Notes under the pieces: model-generated
What the model was told of the DNA's origin: nothing
What the model saw: only the letters and a program-made list of their open reading frames with translations
The model's database searches: none
Part shown: positions 12,351-25,101 of the stretch, in pieces
Numbering within the stretch: position 1 is the first letter of the stretch
Layout: each line of letters opens with the position of its first letter
Made by a program: the position numbers and the translations under genes
Source of the DNA: Aurelia coerulea
Taxonomy: Eukaryota; Cnidaria; Scyphozoa; Semaeostomeae; Ulmaridae
Length of the DNA: 64,000 nt
Reading direction: 5' to 3'
Assembly: GCA_039566865.1 (NCBI GenBank)
Contig: CM076949.1
Coordinates: 11,881,501 to 11,945,500, forward strand

Positions 12351-13012
12351 AGAAATACTAGTTTTCGTCAAACCCCTGGAGTTCCATAAATTTACTTGAT
12401 GTCGTGTTCAAATTTTTCGGCTGTTGTGAATCCCGGAGCGTAGGACGGTGGGGTGGGGGTGGTGAAATGGTGGACTTCCCATTGTTTCAATGGGTTTTCT
12501 GGCGTTTCGTTCCATCATTCCGTCGTCTTAAGCTCCATGCTTTGACATGGCCAAATCTTTCCGCAATATTTTCTTCTATAACCCCCGAGCGAGCGCCTTG
12601 TTGACAAAATATGACGAGCGATGTCTTTCTTTTTGTAATTGTTACTTTGTTTTTAATTGTGAGTTGTATTTGTGAAAGTCTGTTTACCCTTTGTTTGTAT
12701 GTTAGAAGAAAACCAAACAAACCCAACGGCCATATCAAATCATGGAATTGCGAAATCGCTTTTTTCGTTTGTTGAGAAGATTAATGTTTCGTGATGCCGG
12801 TTGATACAAATCATTGGCGAGTTGCAATAGCATCGTTCCGTTTATTCCTAAACACAAAGGCTAACATGCATCTGCAGGTCAAACCTTTATCAATGCTTCT
12901 TTCAATCTCTAAATTATACATGTTTTGCTGTATTCTGGTTTTAATTTCAATTCCTGTCTTGCCACTCACGATGGTTGTCCAGATCGCAGCAAGTTTTTCG
13001 TTTTATCCAAAC
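12351..13012. other. Unassigned flank left of the hAT element
   Basis: No confident exon. The last 8 bases (13005-13012, ATCCAAAC) are the left target duplication of the neighbouring hAT element. Sequence close to it may belong to the 5' region of the LINE that resumes at about 17202. Confidence 0.4.
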
Positions 13013-16000
13013 CAGGGATAAATAGTAGGGATGCGAAACGCGCATTGAGCTGCATAGCGCGATCATGAATGCGCGACCTTTGGTCCCCTGTGGTGTTGAC
13101 AGTGAAGATCAAGATGGACGGATCCGAAAGCTCGAGTAGCAGCGCTGGCAGTAAATGATCGTGGATTCGTATCTAAAGGTAAGGAATTGTTCAACTTTTC
13201 TGTTGTTTAAGTGCTGTAGAGCTTGTTTTTTGTTGTTGTATACTCTTTGACAGGTTTTGATGCCCAGATCGTTGTTTTGTGGAACTATTTTGTTTGCATC
13301 ATTTTAGGCCAAAGAATAAATCTCAGCTTTGCTGATCACGCTTTGCTAAAAAAGTCGACTTCCCCGTGTGATCCCGTCTTTCAGTGTTTGATATTTACAT
13401 TGGGGATGTCCTTATGAGTATTTTTATTGCAAAACATTTTTGAGCTACGTTGAGCTGTGTGTGTGCGATCGCTTTTTCTGGAGGGCCTACCTTGCACTGT
13501 AAACCAAAATACAAATCGGCAGCTGATTCAAAGCACGTTTCATAGTTTGGCGGTCTGGGACGAGTAATGAATGGCATCCCATTGGAGTGCAACTACCTCA
13601 AACTTTTTTTATGAAACCAACTTTATATCAGCCACAGAAAATGCTAAAAGAGATGATATAGGATGTGTTTGGTAGAGTTCTACAATCAGGCTTTACAAGC
13701 CCTTAACCCTTATAAAATGTTTCCAGGCCAAGAAACTTACTTGCAAGTGGAAGAACAACATTCAATATTTTGAGATGTAAGTGAAAAGATATGTAAGGAT
13801 GGAAAGTGAAGAAGAAACTCGAATCATCGTTAGAAACCTCTATGGAAGGAATTGCTCCTGCACCGGACATGTCCGGTGCACAGAGCACTTAGTTTCTATA
13901 GTTTTCATTGTTCTATCGGCGCAATATCCGGCGCACAAAAATTCAACTTTCCATACAGGGTTAGAGAGAGAGAGAGGGAATAAAGAGATTACATGGGATA
14001 AATCTACATTGAGAAAAAAGCTGCATTTTTGACACACAGGTTACATCACATCACATGTGCATCTTATTTTGGATTTGCTACCATATGTGTTGTGTTGATA
14101 GAGTAGTCTGTGCCATATGTACTGTCAATGCTGTACATGACAAATAAACAGTTTATTGTTGACAGAAACCACTAATCTTTCAGGCATTTTATCGCAACCC
14201 TTATCTTTGAATGATGCTCCTTGCCCGTTTGCATTCTTTGTAGTGCGCTGGGAACGTCTTCCCCACACCACTTTGACTGCTTCCAGCCACACCCGACCCA
14301 TAACTTTTGTAAAAGTGCTACCCGCGATAGTTTGTCTATATGACCGATAAATCACTGGTTCATTATTTCCTTACGCAGTCTTAGTACTCCCAACCTTCAG
14401 AGAGATGCACCAGAATGTATTTTAGAATGAGCTTCCCCACTCCAAAATCATAGAATGCAACTTGGTCTCCTCACTAGATTTATTAATTTCCTTTATAGAT
14501 TCACAGAGTATATGGATTCACAGAGTTGAAAATGCATATCAGCTCCAATGACTTTGTGAGAGAAATGGCAAGCTACCTCATTCCAAAGGGAATTAGCCAA
14601 GACTGTATAGTCATTGTTTTCATTAGTTCAGTGGCAGATGTGTGATGGCAACACAAATATTACTGCTCATAGTTCTGGTTATAATTTAAATGGCATTTTA
14701 CCCCTAAAGGCTTCTCACCGTGTTTCAGGTATTCAGACAAGTTATGATCTATCATAACCATGAGTGTAGGGGAAGATAAAGTTTGGGGGGGGGCTGCCCT
14801 TCAAAAAATCCATTGTTGACAAAAATTTGGCCTGACTTAAGCTGGATTTCTGCCCGATTTTGGCCAATTTTTGCAAATTTTTCCAACGTTGGGAGGGCTA
14901 CAGCCCTCCAGTCTTCTGTCTCCTACGCCTATGATCATAACTGGCCTGAATACCTAAACAAGGTGAGATGCCTTATTAGTGTTTGTGACATAGACTCTCT
15001 TGCTGTTGAATCATAACCAAAACAAATAGCAAAAGATTCTGTGAAACAAGACATTAAATTGTCACTATTTGTTTCAAGATCTTTTTGAAATTGAAAATTT
15101 GGGACTGGAACACCTTTTGCAGTATTGGTATACTCTTTGATACAATGTGTAGTAGGAGTCCACATTTCATGTGCATGGTATTCTTGGCATTAAAACTTGA
15201 TTTGATAGGAAGAAAATATCTGAATTGTACATGCAGCTTCAAGAGAGAAACAAGGGAAGAAATGATATCTACTTGCTGCAATTTCCATCTTCTTTCAACA
15301 CTCTGAAATAATACACAGTTACAGTACTAACATGTAACCAATTACTGTTTATACTTGCTTACTTAAAGGAGCTCCGTCTCCAAATGTTGGTCGAAACGGT
15401 GATTTTGAAGTTTTTTTTATGGGCAATATCACACAGATGTTTACCTGTTTTTCCAAAATGAAAGCATCATTTTGAAGATAAATCTTTGTATGTTACAGAG
15501 GAAGAAAACCAAAAATTCACGTGTTTTACAATTGCTTGGGTATAAATGGATTTTTAATGAGCACTTTTTGGTGGCTTGGGTGAAGCCACCAAACAAGTTG
15601 CAGAAAACAATGGAGAACAATGGCCATATGCAGTGTTTACAGATTTGTTTACAGTTTGGTGACGGAGCCCCTTTAACTATAAATAACTTGCCAGATGAGT
15701 TCCTTAACATAACATACTTGTCTGCTTATGGATCAAAAAGTAAATAAGGTAAATAGATGTTTGATGACATAAATGCAATTCTGACATGTAGATTTTAAAT
15801 TTGACTTTGTTAATCCAGGAATCCATTTCATGCACATTTGTTCCTTTCACTTTTGAAGCTAAAATAATGAATAGAAGTGTGTAATTAAGTTGTAATTAGG
15901 ACATTTCACTTCAAAAGGCTACAGTATATTGTAACTACATGTGAATCTTTTAAAAACTGTGGATAAATGTTGCAAAGATGCTGTATCATTGTTTGTTGTT

Positions 16001-17193
16001 TGATCCTATCAGCCAGTTAAGTCCAAATGTGTTTTGTCTCTTTGACTGCATGTCTTGTACAAAATATCATAAAAATGAGATCTGGATGAATGATTCTTTC
16101 TGGTATGGTTTCAAATCAAATTAAATGTTTATTGTTTAGACTTTACATATCAATTGATTTACCAGATCAAATCATTCATTTTGAAGCTCTAATCTGGCAA
16201 AGTGAAAGGTACAGTATATCATACAGTAGGTGCATACAACAAAACAGAATCCCTAATGACTGCAGGCCTCTTGAAGAAGTATTCTATCCTTGCAACAACA
16301 TACTGTATGTGACCCAAACACCAATGTGCACATACAGTTTGTAAGGCATTTGCGTCAGAAACTTTCAGCCAACTGATGTATAAGTTCAAATTTTCCCTAT
16401 CATTATATAATTGTTGCAGCTTTAAAGAGTCTGTTTCAATCAGTATGTTTGGCACATGTTACCTTTTTGCAGGCAGTTGTTGTTACCATTTTATGACCCA
16501 TGAAAATGTGGATACAATAAAGCAGTGACACACGCAAACATTCTGGTTGCAACTGACTTTAATTTTTCAACTTAAAAACACATCTAACTCTAACTAACAT
16601 GTGGAAAAAAAGTGCTGTAACTACCTGCCTACTAAGCAAATAACTACCCAGGCCAACCAGAACAAAGTTCTTACTTTTGAACATTCATAGCACCAAGGGT
16701 ACTTGTCGGATTTGCATTGTTCAAATTCTAGTTCAAAGTGGAAAGACCGAAGAATTTTTGTGATTCGGTATAAGTTGTTTGTTTGTACGCGCGGCTACAA
16801 TAAACGATTAATACACAAAGTATCTTTAAATTTAAGCTCAAGGCTATAAACTCATTTACAGATATTTTGCTAGCTAAATTCGACTTTGAAAAAATTTCAT
16901 GTTTGCGAAATATATGCCTAAAACACGGCTTGAAACACTCGATTGAATATACAGAACAACAAGGAAAGTACAATTTTTCTCGGGTGAGAGAACTCGTCGA
17001 CACATACTAAATTCTCACCTTCAGGTCACCCAAAAATCAGCGACAAATCCATTTCTTGTCCCTTTCAAACAACACTATCCTCTTTTCTTCGCAGCAGTTC
17101 ACATCGGTTGCTAAGGGCATCATTAAAGCGAGGCTGCATTTATGCTCGCTCGCGCAAAACCATTGCGTTTCGCATCCCTACTATTTATCCCTG
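13013..17193. mobile_element. hAT-superfamily DNA transposon, 4.2 kb, no recognisable transposase
   Basis: The ends form a perfect 29-bp terminal inverted repeat starting CAGGGATAAATAGTAGGGAT (13013-13041, and its complement ending at 17193). Both sides are flanked by the exact 8-bp duplication ATCCAAAC (13005-13012 and 17194-17201), which fits the hAT nTnnnnAn target preference. No frame inside resembles a hAT transposase or its C-terminal dimerisation domain. The longest is about 90 codons (15472-15747) and is unrecognised. Near the left end a short frame starts at about 13114 and is followed by a GTAAGG donor at about 13177, so a decayed 5' exon is possible. It is probably non-autonomous or badly decayed. 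Confidence 0.9.
14759..14933 (+). mobile_element. 175-bp hAT MITE, copy 1
   Basis: The element runs from CATGAGTGTAGG to CTCCTACGCCTATG and is flanked by the perfect 8-bp duplication ATCATAAC (14751-14758 and 14934-14941). It has an inner G-run and a GGGAGGGCTACAGCCCTCC stem. A second copy of exactly the same length is at 29521-29695 in the opposite orientation. It is nested inside the larger hAT element. Confidence 0.9.
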
Positions 17194-17293
17194 ATCCAAA
17201 CACTCGTTTCACGCACGTATTTGCCTGGTACTCATCTGTCAAGGCAATAGTCGAGCTAATCTACTATTCGAGCTAATCAAACGCTTCCCAATT

Positions 17294-17457
17294 TTGGTTC
17301 TTGATCCTCACAAACGCATGACCTTGAAGTTTATACTTCTTAGATACACTTACTTTCATGCAACATGTTTAGTACGTTATACGCTTCACTTGCAATGGAC
17401 AAAATACAGGACAATCGTAATGAGTGGTGACGTTGAGATCAACCCTGGTCCAGACTA
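17294..17457 (+). pseudogene. LINE ORF N-terminal segment with a 2A ribosome-skipping motif
   Basis: A frame from about 17294 encodes a hydrophobic and basic leader followed by MSGDVEINPGPD. The residues DVEINPGP (17429-17452) fit the 2A consensus D(V/I)ExNPGP, where the ribosome skips the Gly-Pro bond. In several animal non-LTR retrotransposons (trypanosome L1Tc/ingi, sea urchin and other CR1/L2-like elements) a 2A lies just before the endonuclease, as here. Immediately afterwards the frame is interrupted by a palindromic element (17458-17979), and endonuclease coding resumes beyond it. The copy is therefore dead. Confidence 0.75.
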
Positions 17458-17979
17458 CCGGGCGCGCCAAAATAAACTATGCACGTTTGGCAGGCCACAA
17501 TAAATCGTACACTGGACTGATTTTGAAAATTTATGACTTATTCGTTAGCAGAAAGCCTGAATTAGATACTGGGATTTTTGTAAATTTTTTCATTTTCAGT
17601 TTTTAGAGCTAGAAGCGTGTTTCCTAAGATAACAATTAAAAAAAAAAATAAAACGATCAAAAAAACATCGATCAAATTTTCTAAAGAATCGACATGAATG
17701 GACAAAGAGAGAACTTTTTCGTGGTGATTCGCCATTTAAAAATTGGCCAATTGTAATCTGCTGTACGAGAGTTCGTACTGAGCCCCAAATCCCCCTGAAA
17801 ACGTTTTCTCTTTGTTTATTCATGTTGGATCTTTTAAAATTTGATTGATGTTTTTTTTATCATTTTCAATGTTTTCGAAAATGAACATTTAAGAAACTCA
17901 CTTCCAGCTCTAAGAACTGAAAACAGAAAAATTTGCAAAAAAGTCCTAGAACATGCATAGTTTATTTTGGGGCACCCGG
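17458..17979. mobile_element. Palindromic MITE (CCGGGTGCGCC family), copy 1
   Basis: The ends are CCGGGCGCGCCAAAATAAAC and the complement of CCGGGTGCCCCAAAATAAAC. Long inverted arms meet near 17785. TA precedes the left end (17456-17457), but the right flank reads AC, so the TA duplication is clear only in the second copy (28504-29390). It interrupts the LINE between the 2A motif and the endonuclease. No coding capacity. Confidence 0.8.
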
Positions 17980-18949
17980 ACTTTCACTTTCAATTTTGGC
18001 TCCTGGAATTTAAATAGCATTTGCGCACACGATTTTGCACGCGTTTCTCTTATTGAAGCGTATAACTCAGTTTATAATTACGATTTGATTGGTCTTGTCG
18101 AGACCCACCTGGACAACACTGTTGCTCTCAACAATTTAGATCTCATAGCTTACACATTCATGAAAAGCAACCACCCACATAATGTAAAACGAGGAGGAGT
18201 GGGGCTTTATGCCTACCTGGATGTATTGTGTGTGAAGTTCAGCTTGATAAAAAGAAATATATTTTTGCAATACTCTACCGTAGTCCCAGTCAAAGCCAAA
18301 CTGAATTCCAGGACTTCATGAATAATTTCGAACTCATGTTGTCCAAGATGGCTAGCGAAAATCCTACTGCGTTATTATAACTGGTGATTCTAAATGCCGT
18401 TCTTCAAACTGGTGCGAAAATGATATCGAAAATGATGAGGGCAAACTCTTCGAACCATTTACATCTGACCTTGGTCTTTACCAATTAATCAACGAGCCAA
18501 CGCACTTTATTGGTAACTCAAGATCTTACATCGATGTTTTCAAGGAAAAACTATTAACACTCATCCGTCCACCTTCAAAACTGATCTACAATATTAACGA
18601 CCCGAAAGGTTTATCAATTTTAACACAGCTTCGTGTAGGACTTAGCAAGCGCAATTTTCACACATTCAAACATAACTTCAGCGATACTTTAAATCCTTTG
18701 TGTCCTAAAAATGATGGTATTGAGGATACGGAGCATTTTTTGCTGCTCTGCCATGCTTATGATGAAGATAGACGCAATCTTCTCAACAGTGTGAATGCGA
18801 TATTGCAACCCCATGGATTAACAAACCTTTCAAATAACAATTTACTCCAAATCATCCTGTATGGCCACGAAAAGTTATCTTTAGATTCAAATAAAAAAAT
18901 TCTCGAGGCAACGTTAAAATATATTCAGGCCTCAGAACGGTTTCAGTAA
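17980..18949 (+). pseudogene. LINE ORF2 relic: endonuclease joined to C-terminal domain, RT missing
   Basis: From about 17983 the frame reads FGSWNLNSI, then DLIGLVETHLDN and RGGVGLYAY, the start of an apurinic-type endonuclease. It continues with frame breaks through a GDSKCRSSNW-like segment (near 18380-18410) and NEPTHF (near 18490). At about 18540 it passes directly to a C-terminal region, with LTQLRVGLSKRNFHTFKHNF and a zinc-knuckle-like CPKNDGIEDTEHFLLLCH (18698-18949 frame). Every RT block is absent, so an internal deletion removed the polymerase. This C-terminal pattern is common in animal LINEs. It belongs with the 2A segment upstream. Confidence 0.8.
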
Positions 18950-21263
18950 GTTCCTAAGTTTGTTGTTAAAAACCTCATCTCTTTTTGTACTTTGTTTTTT
19001 CTCACATTTGTTTTTTGTTGTTTTTAATTTTTGTTGACGGAATAGACCTTATGCATAATTACGTCACACGACGCAGCGCGCAATGCATTCTGGGACTTGT
19101 GGTCACGCGTGGCCCTGTTTGCTAGGTGTTGGTTGTTGGTGTTGTTTTCAGTACGCAAAGGTCAGAATCATCGATTGTTTACGTTGTAATTCGCCCTGAA
19201 AACATGGAAAATACGGATAGAATCAATCATATACTCAAAGAAAATCATAGCTCTAGTTTTTTCAAAACTCTTGCCTGGGGAACAGGCGTGAAGAATGGAG
19301 TGAAGGTGGAGAAATCACGGCGCAAGAAGACGATAGATCTGACAGTAGGCTGGTGAACGAAAACGAAAAGGACGGCTGGCTGGATAAGAACACTCAAGTA
19401 CCTCCCAAATATAACCAATAATATCATTGACAAACATTCGATTGAAGGATCAAGTACTCTACCAAAGGCCCAAAGACATCAACAGGACCAAAAGCACACC
19501 GGAATAAAAACACGGGTAATCGACTCTCGAAAGAGGGGTACGCTCGCAGCATTTTTGTAAATCTAAGCGTAAAGGCAAAGAGTATGCTGTTCTTGGTAAA
19601 AGCTAAAGCGCATGATTCTGTGAAGAATGTGCTGTATACGGTGTATGTTCATTTTCTTCAGCTGAGAAGAGATGTTTGTTAGGGAAGCCAAATGTAACTG
19701 TAAAGCTGGACAAGGAGGGTGCTGTAGGGAACTGCCCTCTTGTTTACTTTTCTGGATTATTCAAATATACATCCAAAGGAAATACCACCTGACTTGACCT
19801 GCACTCAGGTTGCACAGAAGTGGCATTTTCCGTTCCGTCATCTGCTAATATGACATTGACAAAAGCTGTGAAATTCAATGATGTTCTATTTGAAAAAGCA
19901 GATGACATGAAGAAAAAGAAGCATGCACTTTAGCTTTACCAAGCGCAGCATACACTTGGCCTTCACGTTCGGCTTTACGGAAAAGCTGTGAACGTACCTC
20001 TCTTTCCACATTCGATACCACAGGAAGCCCAATCGCGTAATATGGCGGCCTAGCTTAACTAAGGTAATTTACGTTGCTGCTATTTCTTCACCGCAATATA
20101 AAGGTAGCAGTACCCAGTTCTTCTTTGAATTGAAGGAAATTAAATTCATACCGTAAATGGCTGATTGTTATCTCGGTTATCTCTGTGTCTTTCTTCTTGT
20201 CCTCGCTCTTGTGCTCTGAAATCGTTGAAGCATTCCGCCACCATGGTAACATGTTATTATTCCGTTGCTGTTGTTGTATTGCGATAACGCAACATTATAG
20301 GTTGCAGTGTGTATTCATATAAGAAAGAACAAGGACTGAAGCTTCTTTACCCGCCTGTATCTAACAACAGTTTTGTCCTCGCTCAATCTCGGTGAATTTT
20401 GCATCAAACGCCTAGTTCTTTGCATGAAAATGTTCCCCAGCTTTTAAACTCCGTACTCAATGCATTTGTCTTCACTTTCCGTTCCGAAATGATTTAAAAC
20501 AAACGCGAAACAAAACTTATCACTTTGGCAGTTTGAAATATGCCGAAGCTCGGTCCACCATCGTGGCCAGGATAAAAGGCGCCGACGTTCGAAATTCGAA
20601 AAAAATTCGCAGCAAATCAAGGTTTTATCCCCCGGATGTTTCTGAGCAATGATTATTGGCAGCAAATACGTTCGTTGAAGATCCGGGGGTCAGCGTCTTG
20701 ATTTTCGTCGAGAATCTGACGAATTTCGAACGTCGGCGCCTTTTATCCTGGCCACGATGGTGGACCGAGCTTCGGCATATTTCAAACTGCCAAAGTGATA
20801 AGTTTTGTTTCGCGTTTGTTTTAAATCATTTCGGAACGGAAAGTGAAGACAAATGCATTGAGTACGGAGTTTAAAAGCTGGGGAACATTTTCATGCAAAG
20901 AACTAGGCGTTTGATGCAAAATTCACCGAGATTGAGCGAGGACAAAACTGTTGTTAGATACAGGCGGGTAAAGAAGCTTCAGTCCTTGTTCTTTCTTATA
21001 TGAATGCACACTGCAACCTATAATGTTGCGTTATCGCAATACAACAACAGCAACGGAATAATAACATGTTACCATGGTGGCAGAATGCTTCAATGATTTC
21101 AGAGCACAAGAGCGAGGACAAGAAGAAAGACACAGAGATAACCGAGATAACAATCAGCCATTTACGGTATGAATTTAATTTCCTTCAATTCAAAGAAGAA
21201 CTGGGTACTGCTACCTTTATATTGCGGTGAAGAAATAGCAGCAACGTAAATTACCTTAGTTAA

Positions 21264-23679
21264 CCCTATTTTAAGGTAGAAACCCCCCAATATGACCAAT
21301 TTCTAACCTGGATAAGCATTGAAGCTAATTTCAATCTAAAATTGACTATTGACCAAAAGTATGAAAATTTGTCATACAAAATGGTAGCTAGTTGCCATGG
21401 CAACAACAAAATACCTTGCGGAATTGCAAAAAGTGCTAAACTGGGGGAAAGGATACTGCAAGAACCACTTGCAATATTAGATTCTTTTTTTCAGCAATGG
21501 ATAAGGGATGCCTACTATGTGATTTAAACCCTTAATATCATCAGTTCAACCTTTTATGTAGTTTTTGCTCAACTTCCAAGAAAACGCTATTTTTTTTTGT
21601 TCATTTCATTTTCTTGAACCTTCATGAAATGGAAGAAGGTCTAAATGGAATCAATTTTAAAGGTTTAAATCATAGTATGAATCCCAGACAAGGCACCTAG
21701 CAAATTTCAGGTCAATATCTCAAGCAGTTCCTGAGATATGTTTTCCCCCATTACGTCACTACTTCAAAAACGCAGTTTTGAGAAATTCAAGGTTAAAGAT
21801 TTACGTCTTGATTAACAAGAAGTTTCAACAGATGACACTTGAATTTTTGTTTCTTATAGGTCCTTCTGATTCTTCTTGATCAGAATTCTCCTTTGCCATA
21901 AGTAACTCCCTCTTTCTCAAATTATCATTGTCTTCTTTTGTTCTTCTTTTTGCCTAATAATACCTTGCGGCAATGTTTTGTGTCCTTTTGCTTTTGTTGC
22001 TTGCATGGTGTCTTCTATTAAAGGATTACCCTGATGACCATGAAACTGTCATAATATTGTCTTGGGTCTGAACCTGTAATGCTTCATAAACTTAAACTTG
22101 GTTTCCTTCCATTGTTGAAATGTGGAAATGCATCATAAACACCAAACTGCAGTTGGTCATATTCAACATAAGCTGTTTTAAGAATACGCTCCCCCAAATC
22201 ACAGAGCACTCATCATCATTCAGACATCATTCTTCTAATTTTGAGTCTTGGCTTTTTTGCCATGAAAGCATTTATCAGTGAGCTGTACTCAAATCATTGT
22301 AAGTTGAATTATTCTTTGCACCAATATTCACTTTCCTGTTGCTTTGTCTCGTCTTTTTTCGTACACCAACTCTTTTCTGGTTTAGGCCCATCTGACAAGG
22401 CGAGTTGAAAAGGGCCTAGGCCAAGATGATGGCAAAACTTCTTCAAGTTCAATACCTTTTGATGGCTCATCTCCCTGTAGATTGGCATCGTGGCAAGATT
22501 TATGCCTTGTAAAGGCACCTGCAAACGGATTTCCAACGAATTCACCACGCTTCACATACTTTGTACTCTGTTTTGCTTTGCCATGTTTTCAAAACATAGT
22601 GCATTTTATGTGAATCTTCAAATATTTGTGATTGTGATGGTCGAGATGGAGGATGATATCTAACACATTAGAGCCTCACTTGTGAAACGATTTGCATCAT
22701 TGGGAGGCACCAAAAATTGCACTTCAAGATGAAAGGGGCAGGGTTTAGGGGAGAGACTCCGCACTCTTTACCGTTGCTATGTGGTTGCTAAGGACAAAAA
22801 AGCTAACTATTAACCGGGTAAAAAAAAAGTGATTTTCTACCGGGGGGGGGGCGTTTTTCGCCCCCCCCCCCTGTTTTTCTCCGCAAATATAACAGCTATG
22901 ACAATGAAACTTGCACTGTGTCATAATTGAGCAAAGGAGAATCTAAAAATAGTACCAATCAATCAATAGTCACGTGATTGGTTGCTAGGCAACCAAAAAC
23001 AATGCAAATTTTGAGAAAATCGAGCTATTTGCAGAAAAGGACTCATTATTAGCAAATAGCTAGATAAAATTGGCAAAAAACCATCCAAATACATGAACGA
23101 TATCATTAATTTGTAGTTCCATATGGTTTCATACGGATATTTGTGGTTTCTAATGAATTAACTAATTAAATAATGAAAATTTGATTCAATGCAAAATTGT
23201 TAGCTCAATAATTATGATTTAAACCATTAATTTCGCATATTATTGGTGAAATCAAGTACCTTTATCGATATTTGAGGTAATTCCATCAGTTTTACATGAA
23301 AAATTACTCATTCATTAGGAATATGACGTCATAAATATTTATGACGTCATAGAAATAATAAACTGCTGATGTCAGCAAATATGAATAAATTATATATCAA
23401 ATGAAAGTACTCATCAAGACGAATCGAATGGTATATATATTGTTGAGATTTAGTAACAAAGGAAGAAATTAGAGCCGTTTTAAAGGATTTCTTTGTGACC
23501 ACTCTCCAAATATGGGCATGTGGTGGTCACGTGGTCAGACAATAGGTATTGAAATTTCTATTTTCTGATTGCCAACTAAATTTTAGGAAAAGTCAAGGAG
23601 TTTCAGCATCGTAAGTGCCATCGTTTGGGAGCTATTAAGAAAAATCCGATAGGGGTTTTCGCCCCCGGTTAAAATAGGG
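21264..23679. mobile_element. piggyBac-type non-autonomous element (TTAA target)
   Basis: It starts CCCTATTTTAA and ends TTAAAATAGGG. TTAA flanks both sides (21260-21263, 23680-23683). The mirrored arm at about 20045-20075 preserves the uninterrupted site CTTAACTAAGG, so the insertion created the second TTAA. CCC termini and a TTAA duplication are diagnostic of piggyBac. It is 2,416 bp long, AT-rich, and contains G- and C-runs near 22840-22870. No transposase frame is seen. A similar AAAATAGGGTTAA end also occurs at about 49846. Confidence 0.9.
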
Positions 23680-24124
23680 TTAAGCTAGGCCGCTATATTA
23701 CGCGATTGGGCTTCCTGTGTCGATACCAGTGTTTTTAGTCCGATGTGCTTTTGGTCCTGTTGATGTCTTTGGTAGAGTACTTGATCCTTCAATCGAATGT
23801 TTGTCAATGATATTATAGGTTATATTTGGGAGGTACTTGAGTGTTCTTATCCAGCCACCCGTCCTTTTCGTTTTCGTTCACCGGCCTACTGTCAGATCTA
23901 TCGTCTTCTTGCGCCTTGATTTGTCCACCTCACTCCATTCTTCACGCCTGTTGCCCGGGCAAGAGTTTTGAAAAAACTAGAGCCATGATTTCCTTAGAGT
24001 ATATGATTGATTCTATCCGTATTTTCCATGTTTTCAGGGCGAATTACAACGTAAACAATCGATGATTCTGACCTTTGCGTACTGAAAACAACACAGCTGA
24101 TAGCAAACAGAGCCACGCGTGACC

Positions 24125-25101
24125 AGCATAGGAATCATTCGTTGTACATAGCCGATTGCTCGTGGCCCATGGTCGAAACCACCCAAGCCTCATTTTCACG
24201 GACCAATCAGACGGCTAAAAAGCGAAGGAGACAAAAGAAACCCGTGAAGATTTTTCTAAATTTTACCTACCTTCATAAAACGCAACCAGGACAAAAAACT
24301 GCTTGAGATTTCCCGAATTTTTTTAAAGCAATCTACTCTCCAGATGTTTGGGAGTAAAAGTTTGGATGCCGGTTAAAATATCTCCAAGATTGGCGGAGTT
24401 ATGGCCACAAACAAACCGATAAGGCACTGAACCTTGAACAATAGAAATTCTGGCCGGGAGACAATAGTAATAACAATAGTGATTGTTGTAAGAACGACCC
24501 GAAAACGCCACAATCTGCGTTTTCAATTGTTCTCGCTATTGTCCTTCTCTAAATTTTCTTTTATTCAAGATTCAACGGCCCTACGGTTTCTTTGTGAATT
24601 GAAAAAGTCCACAAAGGCTTGTTCGCGCATTTCAAGTCATGTGGCAATATTCAAGGGAAGTTTTTGTATTGTACTCCTTTTTGCATTCATGGCACAAGTT
24701 TGCTCGTTGCGAAATAACTTATAAAATTCAAAAGAGGTTTTATCAAGAGGCTTTATCACCTGACTTGCAGTGGCGTAAACAGGTCACGACAAGCCTTCCC
24801 CGATTTTGTCTATTGGAGAGGCATTAACTCCGCCAATCCTGGAGATATTTTAACCGGCATCCAAACTTGTACTCCCAAACATCTGGAGAGTAGATTGCTT
24901 TAAAAAAATTCGGGAAATCTCAAGCAGTTTTTTGTCCTGGTTGCGTTTTATGAAGGTAGGTAAAATTTAGAAAAATCTTCACAGGTTCCTTTTGTCTCCT
25001 TCGCTTTTTAGCCGTCTGATTGGTCCGTGAAAATGAGGCTCTGGCGGTTTCGGCCATGGGCTACGAGCATTCGGCTATGTACGACGAATGGTTCCTATGT
25101 T
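24125..25101. mobile_element. MULE-like element with long TIRs and 9-bp target duplication
   Basis: A 977-bp element with inverted ends of about 290 bp: AGCATAGGAATCATTCGTTG at the left and the complement of AACATAGGAACCATTCGTCG at the right. It is flanked by the 9-bp repeat CGCGTGACC (24116-24124 and 25102-25110). The corresponding site in the left arm of the host palindrome (about 19100-19125) is uninterrupted, confirming an insertion. Long TIRs plus a 9-bp TSD fit Mutator-like elements; no transposase is present. Confidence 0.8.

Noticed and set aside
15472..15747. 91-codon frame as a hAT transposase fragment
   Set aside because: No hAT motif recognised; composition alone does not support it.
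20444..20874. Two near-identical proteins on opposite strands
   Set aside because: They are the same noncoding arm sequence read from the two sides of a palindrome.
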